The notes below the pieces were generated by a model. That model was not told the DNA's origin. It saw only the letters and a program-made list of their open reading frames with translations, and made no database searches. Of a DNA stretch of 64,000 nt, positions 46,304 through 57,292 are shown in pieces (the first letter of the stretch is position 1; the number at the start of each line of letters is the position of its first letter). The DNA is taken from NCBI GenBank assembly GCA_037893245.1, contig JBAIAA010000693.1, positions 620,001-684,000 of the forward strand, written 5' to 3'. The position numbers were made by a program, and so were the translations under genes. This DNA is from Crossaster papposus (taxonomy: Eukaryota > Echinodermata > Asteroidea > Velatida > Solasteridae).

Positions 46304-46475
46304 GATGCGTAAACAACCTTTGTGCTCGAGAGATGCGTAAACAACCTTTGTGCTCGAGCGATGCGTAAACAACCTTTGTGCTCGAGCGATGCGTAAACAA
46401 CCTTTGTGCTCGAGTGATGCATAAACAACCTTTGTGCTCGAGTGATGCATAAACAACCTTTGTGCTCGAGCGATG
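46304..46475. repeat. 28-bp tandem repeat, about six copies
   Basis: The unit 'gatgcgtaaacaacctttgt' plus 'gctcgagc' repeats with very few changes, 115 bp after the last Polinton-like gene. Confidence 0.92.
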
Positions 46476-47040
46476 CGTCATCCAGTCATGAATGCCTTGG
46501 TCTTTCCTCAGACATGGAGGTCTTGACTACGACACTGCTTTAAGTATTATGATGTCGGATTATAGACCCATTGATTCTACTTTGAGATTTTCTAATTGTG
46601 AAATCAGCCCAGTAATGTGGTATGTTTAAACTCATCTCCTGGGGTCTAGGATTAGTGTACTACATAAAAACCTTTTTGGCCCGACTTGGTGGGAACTAGA
46701 ACCTGTGATAAAATTTCAAGCCATCATGTCAGACTTGATGTCCATTGTTGGACAGTTTTAAGGTTGACACTAGGAAAGGTTGTGATGTGATTTTGCATTC
46801 AAAGCAGACACAATCATTAGTTGCTAAAATCCAAATTTACATTTAGGACCTAATTCAGGATCTGAACTTGGAGCATTTAGATGTGAACAACTTTGTTGAA
46901 ATCACATCCTCCTAATGACCATTTCCGTGTTGAATGCCAAATCATACCATGCCTTTTCTTAGTGTGATATCCGTTATGAAGTAGTTCACTACGGCAGAAT
47001 ATTAATACATGTACTGGTCTAATTTGAAGAAAATATCAGA
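46476..47040. other. Non-coding spacer
   Basis: No gene or repeat recognised. Confidence 0.4.
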
Positions 47041-47133
47041 GTTTTGAGAGTTTTGAGAGTTTTGAGGAGTTTTGGGTGAGTTTTGGGGAGTTTTAGGGGG
47101 TGTGGGGGGGTGTGGGGGGGGGGGGGGGGGGGG
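47041..47133. repeat. GAGTTTT / poly-G low-complexity tract
   Basis: Degenerate 'gagttttgag' units run into G-rich 'tgtggggggg' units and a G homopolymer at about 47114-47133. Confidence 0.85.
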
Positions 47134-47149
47134 GTGTGGGGGTGTTGGT

Positions 47150-47336
47150 GCGTTTGTATTGACCGGCAATCGTGGTCGTCGGACAAAAGAATTGGGAGTC
47201 AAACAATGGGTCCACGATTGACACAACGTCCACGATCTTTTCCCGTGTACAAATCCTATGGCGATCAAATAGAGTATAAACAAAAGAGGAAAGACGGTCG
47301 GACAATACCCCGTCCACGATCGAAGGCCTTTACACA
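47150..47336. mobile_element. Diverged copy of the 24071-24232 MITE
   Basis: Matching blocks in the opposite orientation ('cgattgac', 'cgtgtacaaa', 'gggacaata/cggacaata') and degenerate ends. Confidence 0.5.
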
Positions 47337-47407
47337 CTTGTGTGTGTGGGGGGTTGTGAGTTAGTCTTGCATACGCACTGTGGACCTCCGAACAATATAG
47401 GTCCACA

Positions 47408-48359
47408 GTTTCCGGAGTTTCCGGAGTTTCCGGAGTTTCCAGAGTTTCCAGAGTTTCCAGAGTTTCCAGAGTTTCCAGAGTTTCCAGAGTTTCCAGAGTT
47501 TCCAGAGTTTCCAGAGTTTCCAGAGTTTCCAGAGTTTCCAGAGTTTCCAGAGTTTCCAGAGTTTCCAGAGTTTCCAGAGTTTCCAGAGTTTCCAGAGTTT
47601 CCAGAGTTTCCAGAGTTTCCAGAGTTTCCAGAGTTTCCAGAGTTTCCAGAGTTTCCAGAGTTTCCAGAGTTTCCAGAGTTTCCAGAGTTTCCAGAGTTTC
47701 CAGAGTTTCCAGAGTTTCCAGAGTTTCCAGAGTTTCCAGAGTTTCCAGAGTTTCCAGAGTTTCCAGAGTTTCCAGAGTTTCCAGAGTTTCCAGAGTTTCC
47801 AGAGTTTCCAGAGTTTCCAGAGTTTCCAGAGTTTCCAGAGTTTCCAGAGTTTCCAGAGTTTCCAGAGTTTCCAGAGTTTCCAGAGTTTCCAGAGTTTCCA
47901 GAGTTTCCAGAGTTTCCAGAGTTTCCAGAGTTTCCAGAGTTTCCAGAGTTTCCAGAGTTTCCAGAGTTTCCAGAGTTTCCAGAGTTTCCAGAGTTTCCAG
48001 AGTTTCCAGAGTTTCCAGAGTTTCCAGAGTTTCCAGAGTTTCCAGAGTTTCCAGAGTTTCCAGAGTTTCCAGAGTTTCCAGAGTTTCCAGAGTTTCCAGA
48101 GTTTCCAGAGTTTCCAGAGTTTCCAGAGTTTCCAGAGTTTCCAGAGTTTCCAGAGTTTCCAGAGTTTCCAGAGTTTCCAGAGTTTCCAGAGTTTCCAGAG
48201 TTTCCAGAGTTTCCAGAGTTTCCAGAGTTTCCAGAGTTTCCAGAGTTTCCAGAGTTTCCAGAGTTTCCAGAGTTTCCAGAGTTTCCAGAGTTTCCAGAGT
48301 TTCCAGAGTTTCCAGAGTTTCCAGAGTTTCCAGAGTTTCCAGAGTTTCCAGAGTTTCCA
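47408..48359. repeat. 9-bp minisatellite, about 106 copies
   Basis: Unit TTTCCAGAG, almost uniform; the first three units read TTTCCGGAG. One frame stays open and spells Pro-Glu-Phe repeats, which is an artefact of the unit. The array joins directly to a truncated gypsy integrase at 48360. Confidence 0.97.
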
Positions 48360-49176
48360 GACCTTACAATCCCAAGTCAGACGGCGTCATCGAAAGATTC
48401 AATCGGAACCTCATCAATCTGGTTGCCCCATTCGTAGGCAGAGGATGACCCAAGCCCATGACCGAGCGCGAGAGAGCACGAAAACTAACATACGACGGCA
48501 AAAGCGCAACTACGATCGCCATGTGGCCGGCCATAAAATAAATTTTGGGGAATTTGTGTGGCTGCATAACACATCACGCAAAAAGAGGTTGTCTCCAAAG
48601 CTTCAATTTAAGTGGCTGGGACCATACCTGGTGATAAAACAACTATCTGACGTGACTTTCAGAGTACAGGAAAAGCCGAGGTCGAAGCCAAAGGTCGTGC
48701 ACTACGACAAGCTAAAGGCTTATACTGGTCCAGCGCGGCAAGCATGGCAAGTTGAACAGAGGGCGACGAGCTCCACGGAGGAGAACGACGAGGAAAAAGA
48801 GGATGTTACTGGCGAGATGGATCAAGAGAACGATCTACAAGTCATACCCACAGAAAGCGCAAATAATAAACCCACGGATGGTGATTCCCCAGCACTTGCT
48901 ACCGGTACTCCGGTCAATCAGCCAGAATCAACCCGAGTAAAAGCATCCGACAGTGCCAAGGTGACGACGGAAGGGGAGCCTGAAAATCCTCCAAGTTTCG
49001 AGGAATCACAGCGCCGATATCCGCAGCGGCGACGTAGACAACCGGCTGGATTACAAGATTACGAGGTTTACGGCCGTGAGATGCAGCCATTAATCATCAC
49101 GGGCGCCCTCAGTGGGCGAAACGATGCCAGTACCCACATTTCTTCTAGCCCCCAACCATTGGCACGTATTGCGTAA
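48360..49176 (+). pseudogene. pol: Truncated Ty3/gypsy integrase end and tail
   Basis: Begins in the middle of the integrase: [18 protein letters not shown] carries the catalytic Glu. After a frame change at about 48445 it continues with RRQKRNYDRHVAG and the GPY/F domain (LQFKWLGPYLVIKQLSDVTF), then an acidic, Ser/Thr/Pro-rich tail and a basic QRRYPQRRRRQPAGLQDYEV. The GPY/F and tail layout resembles the gypsy element at 5452-14076 but the sequence is a different family. Everything 5' of the integrase core is missing and replaced by the minisatellite. I could not identify its LTR. Confidence 0.8.
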
Positions 49177-49922
49177 TGGTAATTGTTGAATCCAACTTTG
49201 TCAGATAGAGAGGGCGCCCTTCAATGTTAATGGTGATGTTCTAGAGAGTTTTCTTGCCGCTTGGTGGCGCTTGTTATTACATGTACTAGCATCATAACAG
49301 TGTTTGCCTGTTTACAAATCGTAATGTTCTCAGATTACATCATGTATAATCCGCTTCAATAACTATTGACTGGGTGAGTTTCACAGGCATTATTTTAGAT
49401 TACAATGTAAAGATCCCTTTGATATAATAGCATAACTGATCTGTGCGACCATTTAGTGGGAAATCAAGGGGGGTTTTAATGGGCTTATTTGTAACGTTGG
49501 CAATCAGTCGCTTTCCGTACCCATACCTATTGTATATGATTACATCCATGGCATTATTAAGTATATGTTGATTGTTAATGCATGTACAATTATATTGTAT
49601 GTTTGCAGCATAAAACAAGAGAAGCACAGGAAAGACAAAGACCGAAACACAAACCAAGAACCGTGTCATGTGTTTCTTTATCGGCCAGCATGGTTTTGTG
49701 ATTAACTCTGTTCTTTGAGGTTTCCCGCCAACCAGTAGCTCCAGTGGAGCTCAACACAGTCCCTACAGTAATCGTGCGAAGTATCGTGCGTACGTACGCG
49801 CTGGCATAACTACGCTGAACATATCGCACCAGTTAGTTCTTGATCATCGTTCGGTAACATCATCGTTTTGAGTCTTCTCCAAAGCCAGCGTCATCCACTT
49901 ATCCTCTCAGCCACCCTCTGCC
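49177..49922. other. Spacer, possible 3' remnants of the gypsy fragment
   Basis: Contains one 'gagagggcgccct' motif, which also occurs inside the fold-back at 49923-50681 and near 52950. No gene recognised. Confidence 0.35.
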
Positions 49923-50681
49923 GGTCCTACTATTCACCGACAAAACACCGACAACACATCCAAAACGTAATCTATATTGACCAAAAAGGTATAACACTGT
50001 AATATACACGATACAAAAGAGTGTCATTGTGCTTGAGGTTACATTTCTTTTGTAAAAATGATGTTTTTTTCACGCGAAAAAAATATCTCTAACCAGCACG
50101 GTCGTTGGCCGCCATCTTGCCTTCGCGTGGAGTTGGCCTATACCATTTTATGTACGGGTGTGCAGAAAATGAAATTATCATGTCATACACAACAGAGGGC
50201 GCCCTGTACCGTTTTATGCTGAATTAAAGTTAGTTGGATTGAAAGGTGAGTTTTGATATGACATGGCCTACTAGGATAATAATGTTGTCTCCCCATATTA
50301 AAAATCATATTACACGTAGTAGGCCAATTAAGTCATATCGAATCTCACCTTCCATTCCAACATACTTTAATTCAGCATAAAACCGTACAGGGCGCCCTCT
50401 GTTGTGTATGACATGATAATTTCATTTTCTGCACACCCGTACATAAAATGGTATAGGCCAACTCCGCGCGAAGGCGAGATGGCGGCCAACGTCCGTGCTA
50501 GTGAAACAAACATCATTTTTACAAAAGAAATGTAACCTCAAGCACAATGACACTCTTTTGTATCGTGTATATTACAGTGCTATACCTTTTTGGTCAATAT
50601 AGATTACGTTTTGGATGTGTTGGTTGGTGTGTTGTCGGTGATGTGCGTGTTGTCGGTGTGTTGTCGGTGAATAGTAGGACC
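49923..50681. mobile_element. 760-bp fold-back element
   Basis: Arms of about 360 bp run from 'ggtcctactattcaccgac' to its inverse 'gtcggtgaatagtaggacc', with matching interior blocks such as 'agggcgccctgt', 'tacataaaatggtataggcc' and 'atgatgttt'. The right arm has an extra 'gtgttgtcggt' repeat. The centre is near 50300. No coding capacity. Confidence 0.88.
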
Positions 50682-50734
50682 CCCTTCTGTGATCCACCTG
50701 TGGATTAAGTCTCAGCGGATTTATCGGAATTTGA

Positions 50735-51193
50735 CATTTCGGTAGTCATAGCCTACGTTCCTTACATCACCATGCCAAGGACCAAAAGCACACCTTCCCG
50801 GTTCCCGACTGCGGAAAAGAGTTCTCTCTGAAAGGCAACCTGGTAAGGCATGCAAAGGAGGCCCATCATCGGGGCGACGGTTCCTCAGGATTCACCTGTA
50901 AAACCTGCGGCGAAGCATTCACCCGGAACGCCAGCCTTCACCGTCATGAAGAACATCACGACACCGGCCGCAGGCCTCTCCCTCATCCATATCCAGTCTA
51001 CACGCCAGCTGCTCCCCCCCACCGAACCCAGCGATCTCCCTCTACCACCGGAACCCACCCTGGAGCTCCTTCCACCCCCTTGCACACCCCCATCGACCGC
51101 AACATCCGGTGGTCATCCCAAGACAGGGGGGAAATCAGTAAAGTTGCTGCGGCAACTGCAAGCAGAGAGCACAAGAATCAGCTCGTCGACTGA
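50735..51193 (+). CDS. C2H2 zinc-finger ORF (one complete, one damaged finger)
   Basis: An open frame without a clear start codon. The first finger reads PDCGKEFSLKGNLVRHAKEA but lacks its first Cys (HTFPVPDC). The second, FTCKTCGEAFTRNASLHRHE, is complete. A Pro-rich tail follows to the stop at 51191-51193. An overlapping frame (50850-51305) is open by GC bias. It may be an exon or the N-terminal finger region of a retroelement; the damaged finger suggests decay. Confidence 0.5.
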   Translation, partial: HFGSHSLRSLHHHAKDQKHTFPVPDCGKEFSLKGNLVRHAKEAHHRGDGSSGFTCKTCGEAFTRNASLHRHEEHHDTGRRPLPHPYPVYTPAAPPHRTQRSPSTTGTHPGAPSTPLHTPIDRNIRWSSQDRGEISKVAAATASREHKNQLVD

Positions 51194-51305
51194 GAGTGAG
51201 GAGCCGGAGGAGGGGGAGCGGATCGAGGCAACTACCACCATCAAGGTATTCCGCGGTGGCATCCTCTTCCACCAAAAACAGTCCAAGACCGTTGTGGACA
51301 TGTAA

Positions 51306-52324
51306 TTAAACCCTAGTTATTTAAGTTGAAAAGTTTACCCTTGAGAAAGTTTTTGTTAAAGCTGACCATAGAATTTTGGTAGTCAAAAACAAAGAAAAAA
51401 AAGGAAAGTGATATTCAAAGATTTGTTGAAATATAAGGATCAAAAGGCCATGATCTATGTTTTCGTATTTATTGATGTAAGAACATATTGGAAAAAGAGA
51501 AAGAATTGTTAAAAGTTAGTGTAACCGAGTTTAAATTTTTAAGTTGTAACTTGTTCGATGTGTTTAGTAACCAAGTTTATACTCAAAGTTATGACGGCAT
51601 ACATGTACAATTTTAATAATCCACTGAATCAGCTGAAGCGATTGTTAGGCTTACAGAACGAAGGATGTAACTGGAATAGGAACACTTTCTGTTTTTAGTA
51701 ATCATTTAAAGGAAAGTGGATAACATTGTAAAATTAACAATTTCAGGGACTGAAAGGTCTGGGTGAGGGTCATGTGACAAATCACGAACTACACGTTTTA
51801 TATTAGTCTCCCTTATCTCAACTGTATGAGCCAAATAGCACCGCTAAGTGGGTGTGTCTTTAGTCACCTACTGAAATCTGATTGGTCAAATCATTTTGTA
51901 TTGAGTAAAGCACACGTGTACGAGATTATAGGGATGTTGGCCTATAAAAGGCAGAGCTGATAAAATAAATCTCACTTCTTGATCAGGTGGGGCCGAAGAA
52001 GTCAAACCAATCTCCTGTGCCTAATTTAATTGTTGATTGTCTAATTGATTATACTTGGTTAAAGGGTGTGGTCCACAGTGTTCCACATTAAATCCACCCG
52101 TGATCCACCCAATCCACAGTGATCCACCCAATCCACTAGGTCACCCCGCCCCAAATCAAACTACAAGTAATCCACACTACCACTAAGGCATAGAAGGGCT
52201 CAACAAGAAGCATCCCAGAGTTGTGGCATTCAACCGCAGGTGCTGACGTCATTAGACCTGGCAGGGCTAGGGAAACCGATTGGCTACGCACGTTACAGTA
52301 TTAATGTGTTAGACTGAAATATAT
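51306..52324. other. Spacer with an LTR- or promoter-like segment and 'atccacc' repeats
   Basis: A TATAAAAG box at about 51944 followed by AATAAA at about 51965 looks like an LTR core, but no second copy is present to prove it. Short direct repeats of 'gtgatccacccaatccac' occupy 52076-52140. Confidence 0.35.
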
Positions 52325-52611
52325 TGTAACGCCCGTGCCGGTTGGGCGGTAGAGGGCGCTGGAGCGATTCCACGGTGGTGGGATCGCCCTGGTGGCTCCT
52401 GCTGGTGCACCCCGGAAACCCGCCTTTGGATTGCGCAAGCGCCGAACCAGTTCTGACCAGTTCTGGTACCGCGTGATTGTGTGAGCCTGATGTCCATGTT
52501 TGGTTGGCGAGAGTATACAATAAACCGCAGAGAATCACCGGAAATACAGAAACACTTGCGTCAAGAGTCCTTCTTGTGTGTTGTGTCGACCCCAGAGAAA
52601 TCTACGTTACA
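52325..52611 (+). repeat. 5' LTR of the non-autonomous element
   Basis: Near-identical to 55160-55446; includes 'gtatacaataaa' as a likely polyadenylation signal. Confidence 0.93.
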
Positions 52612-53149
52612 TTGGTGGCAGCGGTCGGCATGCAGGAGGACTAAGGAAACCAGGTGAAGTTTTCATGTTTTCACGAAACCATGATGGTGTGGCGGCCGAC
52701 TCGCCCTGCGGCGGGGAGGCGAGCTGGAGTGCGGGCCCGGGGAGCGGGGCCCAGGAGCCGGTGCATTCCGTACATCACGCTGGCGGAGTTAGAGGCCTTC
52801 TTTGGGGATGTTTTGGGGAACTCTAGGGAGGTTATGGGGACCTGGGAGTCTGGATGTTTCCTGGGGGAGGAGTTGGAGAAGGATAGCGGAGAATTTCGTG
52901 ACATGCGCCAATGGCTGGGGGCTTCAGTGCGTCCACTCCGATTTGGAGAGAGGGCGCCCTTCTCCATATTTGTCCGGGTCGCGTGATTTTTTTTCCCAAC
53001 ATGGTAAAGGCCAATTATCATAACTGGGCGTGTCTAGACCACACTGAATGGAAGACACTTAGGTTCTTAGAACCTTGCTTCCCCTGAAATTAAACTCATC
53101 CCACAATAAACTTACAATACAAAAATAGTCAATGAAAAATGAGCACAAT

Positions 53150-53222
53150 TGAACCCATGAGAACTCGAACCCCAATCTTACGACCTATAACCTAACCCAT
53201 TATCTACTTGGCTACTGGGAGA
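53150..53222 (-). repeat. tRNA-derived SINE-like segment
   Basis: On the minus strand, TAGCCAAGTAGA resembles a pol III A box and GGGGTTCGAGTTC a B box, about 45 nt apart, between short complementary ends (CCCAGT.../...CATGGG). No intact cloverleaf or poly-A tail was confirmed. Confidence 0.4.
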
Positions 53223-53412
53223 GGTCGACAGAAGCCGTTTTTCTAAGTGCTTTAATGTACCTCTGGCCTACGTGTAACTAGTTGACTGAGCAATAACAAT
53301 ATATTTTAGTATTATTGTTGAAACTACTGAATAATCATGACGCGAGGGGTGTAGAAACGCCCATTTACCCTTTCCCATAGTGGGGAAAATAATTTCGCGT
53401 CCGGGTCCGCTA

Positions 53413-53690
53413 CCAGGTCTGTCGGGGGGCCGCCCCATGCTGTAGACGGCGGCGCAGCAGACGTCTCGCTCCACACGGGGCGATTCCGAGCTGTGCCCGT
53501 GGATGCAGTGGGGGGCGGGGCCTCGTCGAGACATTCTCTGGATCTTCTGCAGGAATGAAACCGAGTCGGGGGGCCCGGCCCATGCTGTAGACGGCGGCGC
53601 GGCAGACGGCTCGCAACACTCGGAGCGAGCCCGAGCCGTGCCCGTCGGCGCAGCGGGGGCGGGGCCTCACCGGGACGCCCACGCTCTCTA
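53413..53690. repeat. Two tandem GC-rich ~153-bp units
   Basis: The block 'gcccatgctgtagacggcgg' and its surroundings repeat at 153-bp spacing with moderate divergence. Confidence 0.75.
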
Positions 53691-53694
53691 AGCC

Positions 53695-54737
53695 AGTCGT
53701 CAGTCACAGTCGTCAGTCACAGTCGTCGGTCACAGTCGTCGGTCACAGTCGCCGGTCACAGTCGCCGGTCACAGTCGCCGGTCACAGTCGCCGGTCACAG
53801 TCGCCGGTCACAGTCGCCGGTCACAGGAGCCGGTCACAGGAGCCGGTCACAGGAGCCGGTCACAGGAGCCGGTCACAGGAGCCGGTCACAGGAGCCGGTC
53901 ACAGGAGCCGGTCACAGGAGCCGGTCACAGGAGCCGGTCACAGGAGCCGGTCACAGGAGCCGGTCACAGGAGCCGGTCACAGGAGCCGGTCACAGGAGCC
54001 GGTCACAGGAGCCGGTCACAGGAGCCGGTCACAGGAGCCGGTCACAGGAGCCGGTCACAGGAGCCGGTCACAGGAGCCGGTCACAGGAGCCGGTCACAGG
54101 AGCCGGTCACAGGAGCCGGTCACAGGAGCCGGTCACAGGAGCCGGTCACAGGAGCCGGTCACAGGAGCCGGTCACAGGAGCCGGTCACAGGAGCCGGTCA
54201 CAGGAGCCGGTCACAGGAGCCGGTCACAGGAGCCGGTCACAGGAGCCGGTCACAGGAGCCGGTCACAGGAGCCGGTCACAGGAGCCGGTCACAGGAGCCG
54301 GTCACAGGAGCCGGTCACAGGAGCCGGTCACAGGAGCCGGTCACAGGAGCCGGTCACAGGAGCCGGTCACAGGAGCCGGTCACAGGAGCCGGTCACAGGA
54401 GCCGGTCACAGGAGCCGGTCACAGGAGCCGGTCACAGGAGCCGGTCACAGGAGCCGGTCACAGGAGCCGGTCACAGGAGCCGGTCACAGGAGCCGGTCAC
54501 AGGAGCCGGTCACAGGAGCCGGTCACAGGAGCCGGTCACAGGAGCCGGTCACAGGAGCCGGTCACAGGAGCCGGTCACAGGAGCCGGTCACAGGAGCCGG
54601 TCACAGGAGCCGGTCACAGGAGCCGGTCACAGGAGCCGGTCACAGGAGCCGGTCACAGGAGCCGGTCACAGGAGCCGGTCACAGGAGCCGGTCACAGGAG
54701 CCGGTCACAGGAGCCGGTCACAGGAGCCGGTCACAGT
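53695..54737. repeat. 13-bp minisatellite, about 70 uniform plus 9-10 variant copies
   Basis: Variant units (GTCGTCAGTCACA, GTCGCCGGTCACA) lead into a uniform array of GGAGCCGGTCACA from about 53822. Long frames over it and over the following 'catgcgcgacggagtcggac' repeats (54800-54940) are artefacts. Confidence 0.95.
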
Positions 54738-55159
54738 CAAGTCTTGACAGCTGGGGGTGTGCCGGAGCTGGGGGTGCCAGAGCTAGGGGTCGTCTGGCGG
54801 ACCACGCGTGCGCGACGGAGTCGGACCACGCATGCGCCTTGTAGTCGGACCACGCATGCGCCTCGGAGTTGGACCACGCATGCGCGACGGAGTCGGACTG
54901 TGCATGCGCGACGGAGTCGGACCACGCACGCGCCTCGGGGAGACGGCCCAGGCGTGGAGAGACATTCCACCGGAATTCTGGGAGCAGCTTCAGGCCACTT
55001 CCCACCTACTAGGCGGGAACTTTTGAACTTTTCATTTTTTTTGTAATGTAAATTGTTGTGTAATGTTGGCGTTGTGCGCTTTCCAGGGCGGTTGGCCGGG
55101 GTGCGGCAGCAGCGCCCATGGTCTTGTTTGGGGGCAAACAAGGTCTTCGTGGGGGGCTG

Positions 55160-55446
55160 TGTAACGCCCGTGCCGGTTGGGCGGTAGAGGGCGCTGGAGC
55201 GATTCCACGGTGGTGGGATCGCCCTGGTGGCTCCTGCTGGTGCGCCCCGGAAACCCGCCTTTGGATTGCGCAAGCGCCGAACTGGTTCTGACCAGTTCTG
55301 GTACCGCGTGATTGTGTGAGCCTGATGTCCATGTTTGGTTGGCGAGAGTATACAATAAACCGCAGAGAATCACCGGAAATACAGAAACACTTGCGTCAAG
55401 AGTCCTTCTTGTGTGTTGTGTCGACCCCAGAGAAATCTACGTTACA
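55160..55446 (+). repeat. 3' LTR of the non-autonomous element
   Basis: 287 bp, same length as the 5' LTR, followed by ATAT. Confidence 0.93.
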
Positions 55447-55450
55447 ATAT

Positions 55451-56590
55451 ATATATATTTTTAAAGGACTTTGTCACGGTAATTGCCACAGATATTGTTA
55501 GCGGATTGTTTGCTGAATAATAACACTGAGTCCCTGACATGTTTACTAAACAACAGTCGGCGGACTGGTCGTACATGTATTTACAAAGGCCTGTATTTTG
55601 GTATCCCTTTTGTGGATTGAGAGTCGAGTATAATTTCCGCATGCCAAACAAAGTTTTACCGAAATGAAGTTGGGTCATATAGGCCTACATGTAATTTTGG
55701 CATTGCTTCATGTGCTGGTCTGCGTTTGTACAATTGTTAGTTTCACTAAAAAAACGTTTACCAACTTTTGGCAAAAGTTACGACATTGGTCTATGTTGTA
55801 CTAATACACCGATTACGCCCCATAAGTCACGTGACCTATAGTGGGTATAAACATCAACAAACATCGCGTCCTCCATAGCAAAGTGCCGCTGTTGCAAAGT
55901 ACATGATGATTGTTGCATTTGTTTCCTTCGATTGAGGCTTTTCTTTTTGGAAATCGCTAGTTCTAGTGCTAGTGCCGGTCCCAGCGTTCTGTGCCAGTAC
56001 CACATCGTGAACATAACGATCCTTGTAGAATTTCCAAAACTTGCTGGAACTGTCCTTACTGGCTTTATTCAGCCATTCCGGTAAGGTCTCGGGTACAAAC
56101 TCGAGAATATTCTTCAGAGATTTCTGTATCGAAATTGTAGGAAATTGTAGGTATGTTGACAAAAAAATGTTTTCCTCAGCGTGTGACAGCGTGTCCCAGC
56201 GTGTGAGTAACGCGCTCAGCGTACTAACGCTGGCCTAGCGTTGGTCAGCGTTTGACAGGGTGTTGCCAAAATTACAACACGTTACTCACGCGTTGGCCTA
56301 AAATGTTCTGGTGTGACAGGGCCATTAATTACTGTTCATGTAATTATTGTTACTTACACACGTGTACAGTGTCTAAAATAAATGGCCCTATTTAATACAG
56401 GCTATGGGCCTAGGCCTAGCCAACAACGAAATAGGGACCATTCTTCCAAAAACTGTTGCAAGTTTAATTTTTACTTTGCTTGTGGCCACTGGCCTGGCAT
56501 TGGCGGCGGAGCAGGGGGGGGGGGGGGGCATCAGGGGGGCTACAGTAATAACTAACAAAGTGTACATGATTGTTTTACTGACAGCACATC
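55451..56590. other. Spacer with a GTGTGAC/GCGTT inverted-repeat patch
   Basis: 56182-56335 contains inverse pairs ('gcgtgtgagtaacgcg' against 'cgttactcacgcg'), probably a decayed MITE. A minus-strand open frame at 55854-56162 has no supporting feature. Confidence 0.4.
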
Positions 56591-56711
56591 ATGTTCGAGA
56601 TTCTTGAAGATGACAAGGCCAGCACATCAGGACACATAGGACATGCAGGTGGTGGCTCTTCAGACTTCTTATACAAGTGGGGAGTACCAGAACTTCGCGA
56701 TAGTTTCAGAG
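56591..56711 (+). CDS. SAM-domain protein, first exon
   Basis: Starts at the ATG at 56591 (MFEILEDDKASTSGHIG) and ends in SSDFLYKWGVPELRDSFR with donor 'cagag|gtgagc'. W-x-V-x-x-L-x-x-x-F is the beginning of a sterile alpha motif. One base (g) carries over and is completed at 58824 as a Glu codon. A signal-less, soluble start suggests a nuclear or cytosolic protein. The 2.1-kb intron holds an Ngaro-like derivative. Confidence 0.7.
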
Positions 56712-57292
56712 GTGAGCATCACACTTGAATTTTGAATCTGCTGCTGTTCTGTTATTAATTCCGGGAATAAGGGGACAACTAATTTCTGAATGTGAAAATC
56801 CATTGTTGCTAATGCTCTGTGGCTCATTTAAATACTGGTCTCCGTTTATAGAACCACAAATCAAGCCGTACAAAATCGCTAAAAGATCCCGCTGTTTTGG
56901 TTTTTTGGTTTTTTTAAAGCTGCATGTAACTTAAGAGACTTTGCATATTAAAAGTTTATTTATTTTTTTAGAGTGGGGCCCTATAGTTCGACAAGCTGAT
57001 TCCCAAAGTGAAAACAAATTGCCTGTCAGGTTTTATTGTGAGCAAGACGCACTTCCGGGGATTTTGTGCAGGCTCAACGTGTGGCTCACAATTGGAAGAA
57101 ATCTAGTATTTGATCCACATTTATTGAGCTACATGTAGGCCTACATCATGCCTACATGTACGTATATTATTCAAGTTCTAGAACTGGAAATTGCTGTGGC
57201 AGGGAATTTTATGGCATAAAATCATTCTATGTCATAAGAAAGACACTTGGCTGTGACCTCTGCAGATTTGTCCTTTTGAAAACATATTGGTA

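Larger units (their letters stand above)
52325..55446 (+). mobile_element. Non-autonomous LTR retrotransposon carrying a 13-bp minisatellite
   Basis: 287-bp LTRs (52325-52611, 55160-55446) start TGTAACG and end CGTTACA, with ATAT on both outer sides. A 13-nt primer-binding site TGGTGGCAGCGGT starts at 52613 and a G-rich polypurine tract precedes the right LTR. By eye the LTRs differ at about three positions, so the insertion is young. No protease, RT or integrase is encoded, so it depends on another element. The ends, primer site and target duplication match the gypsy element at 5452. Confidence 0.9.

Noticed and set aside
34700..46500. Inverted terminal repeats of the Polinton-like element
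   Set aside because: A weak G-rich similarity between about 34870 and the inverse of about 46240 was seen but is not better than chance by eye.
47340..48437. 365-codon frame made of Pro-Glu-Phe repeats
   Set aside because: A 9-bp minisatellite stays open in every frame without a stop in the unit. No start context or flanking domain supports a protein.
53150..53222. Functional tRNA gene
   Set aside because: Only A- and B-box-like motifs are seen. Acceptor stem and anticodon arm are not convincing, so it was listed as SINE-like at low confidence.
53822..54737. Possible CRISPR-like array (also 46304-46475 and 47408-48359)
   Set aside because: Units are directly contiguous with no unique spacers, and the genome is eukaryotic.
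54718..55273. Several overlapping frames rich in His/Ala/Trp/Ser or Arg/Thr
   Set aside because: Shadows of GC-rich tandem repeats and of the LTR on both strands. The same LTR frame recurs at 52293-52538.
55854..56162. Minus-strand 102-codon frame (starts MSTYLQFPTISIQKS)
   Set aside because: The composition looks protein-like, but no splice signals, partner exon or family could be supported.
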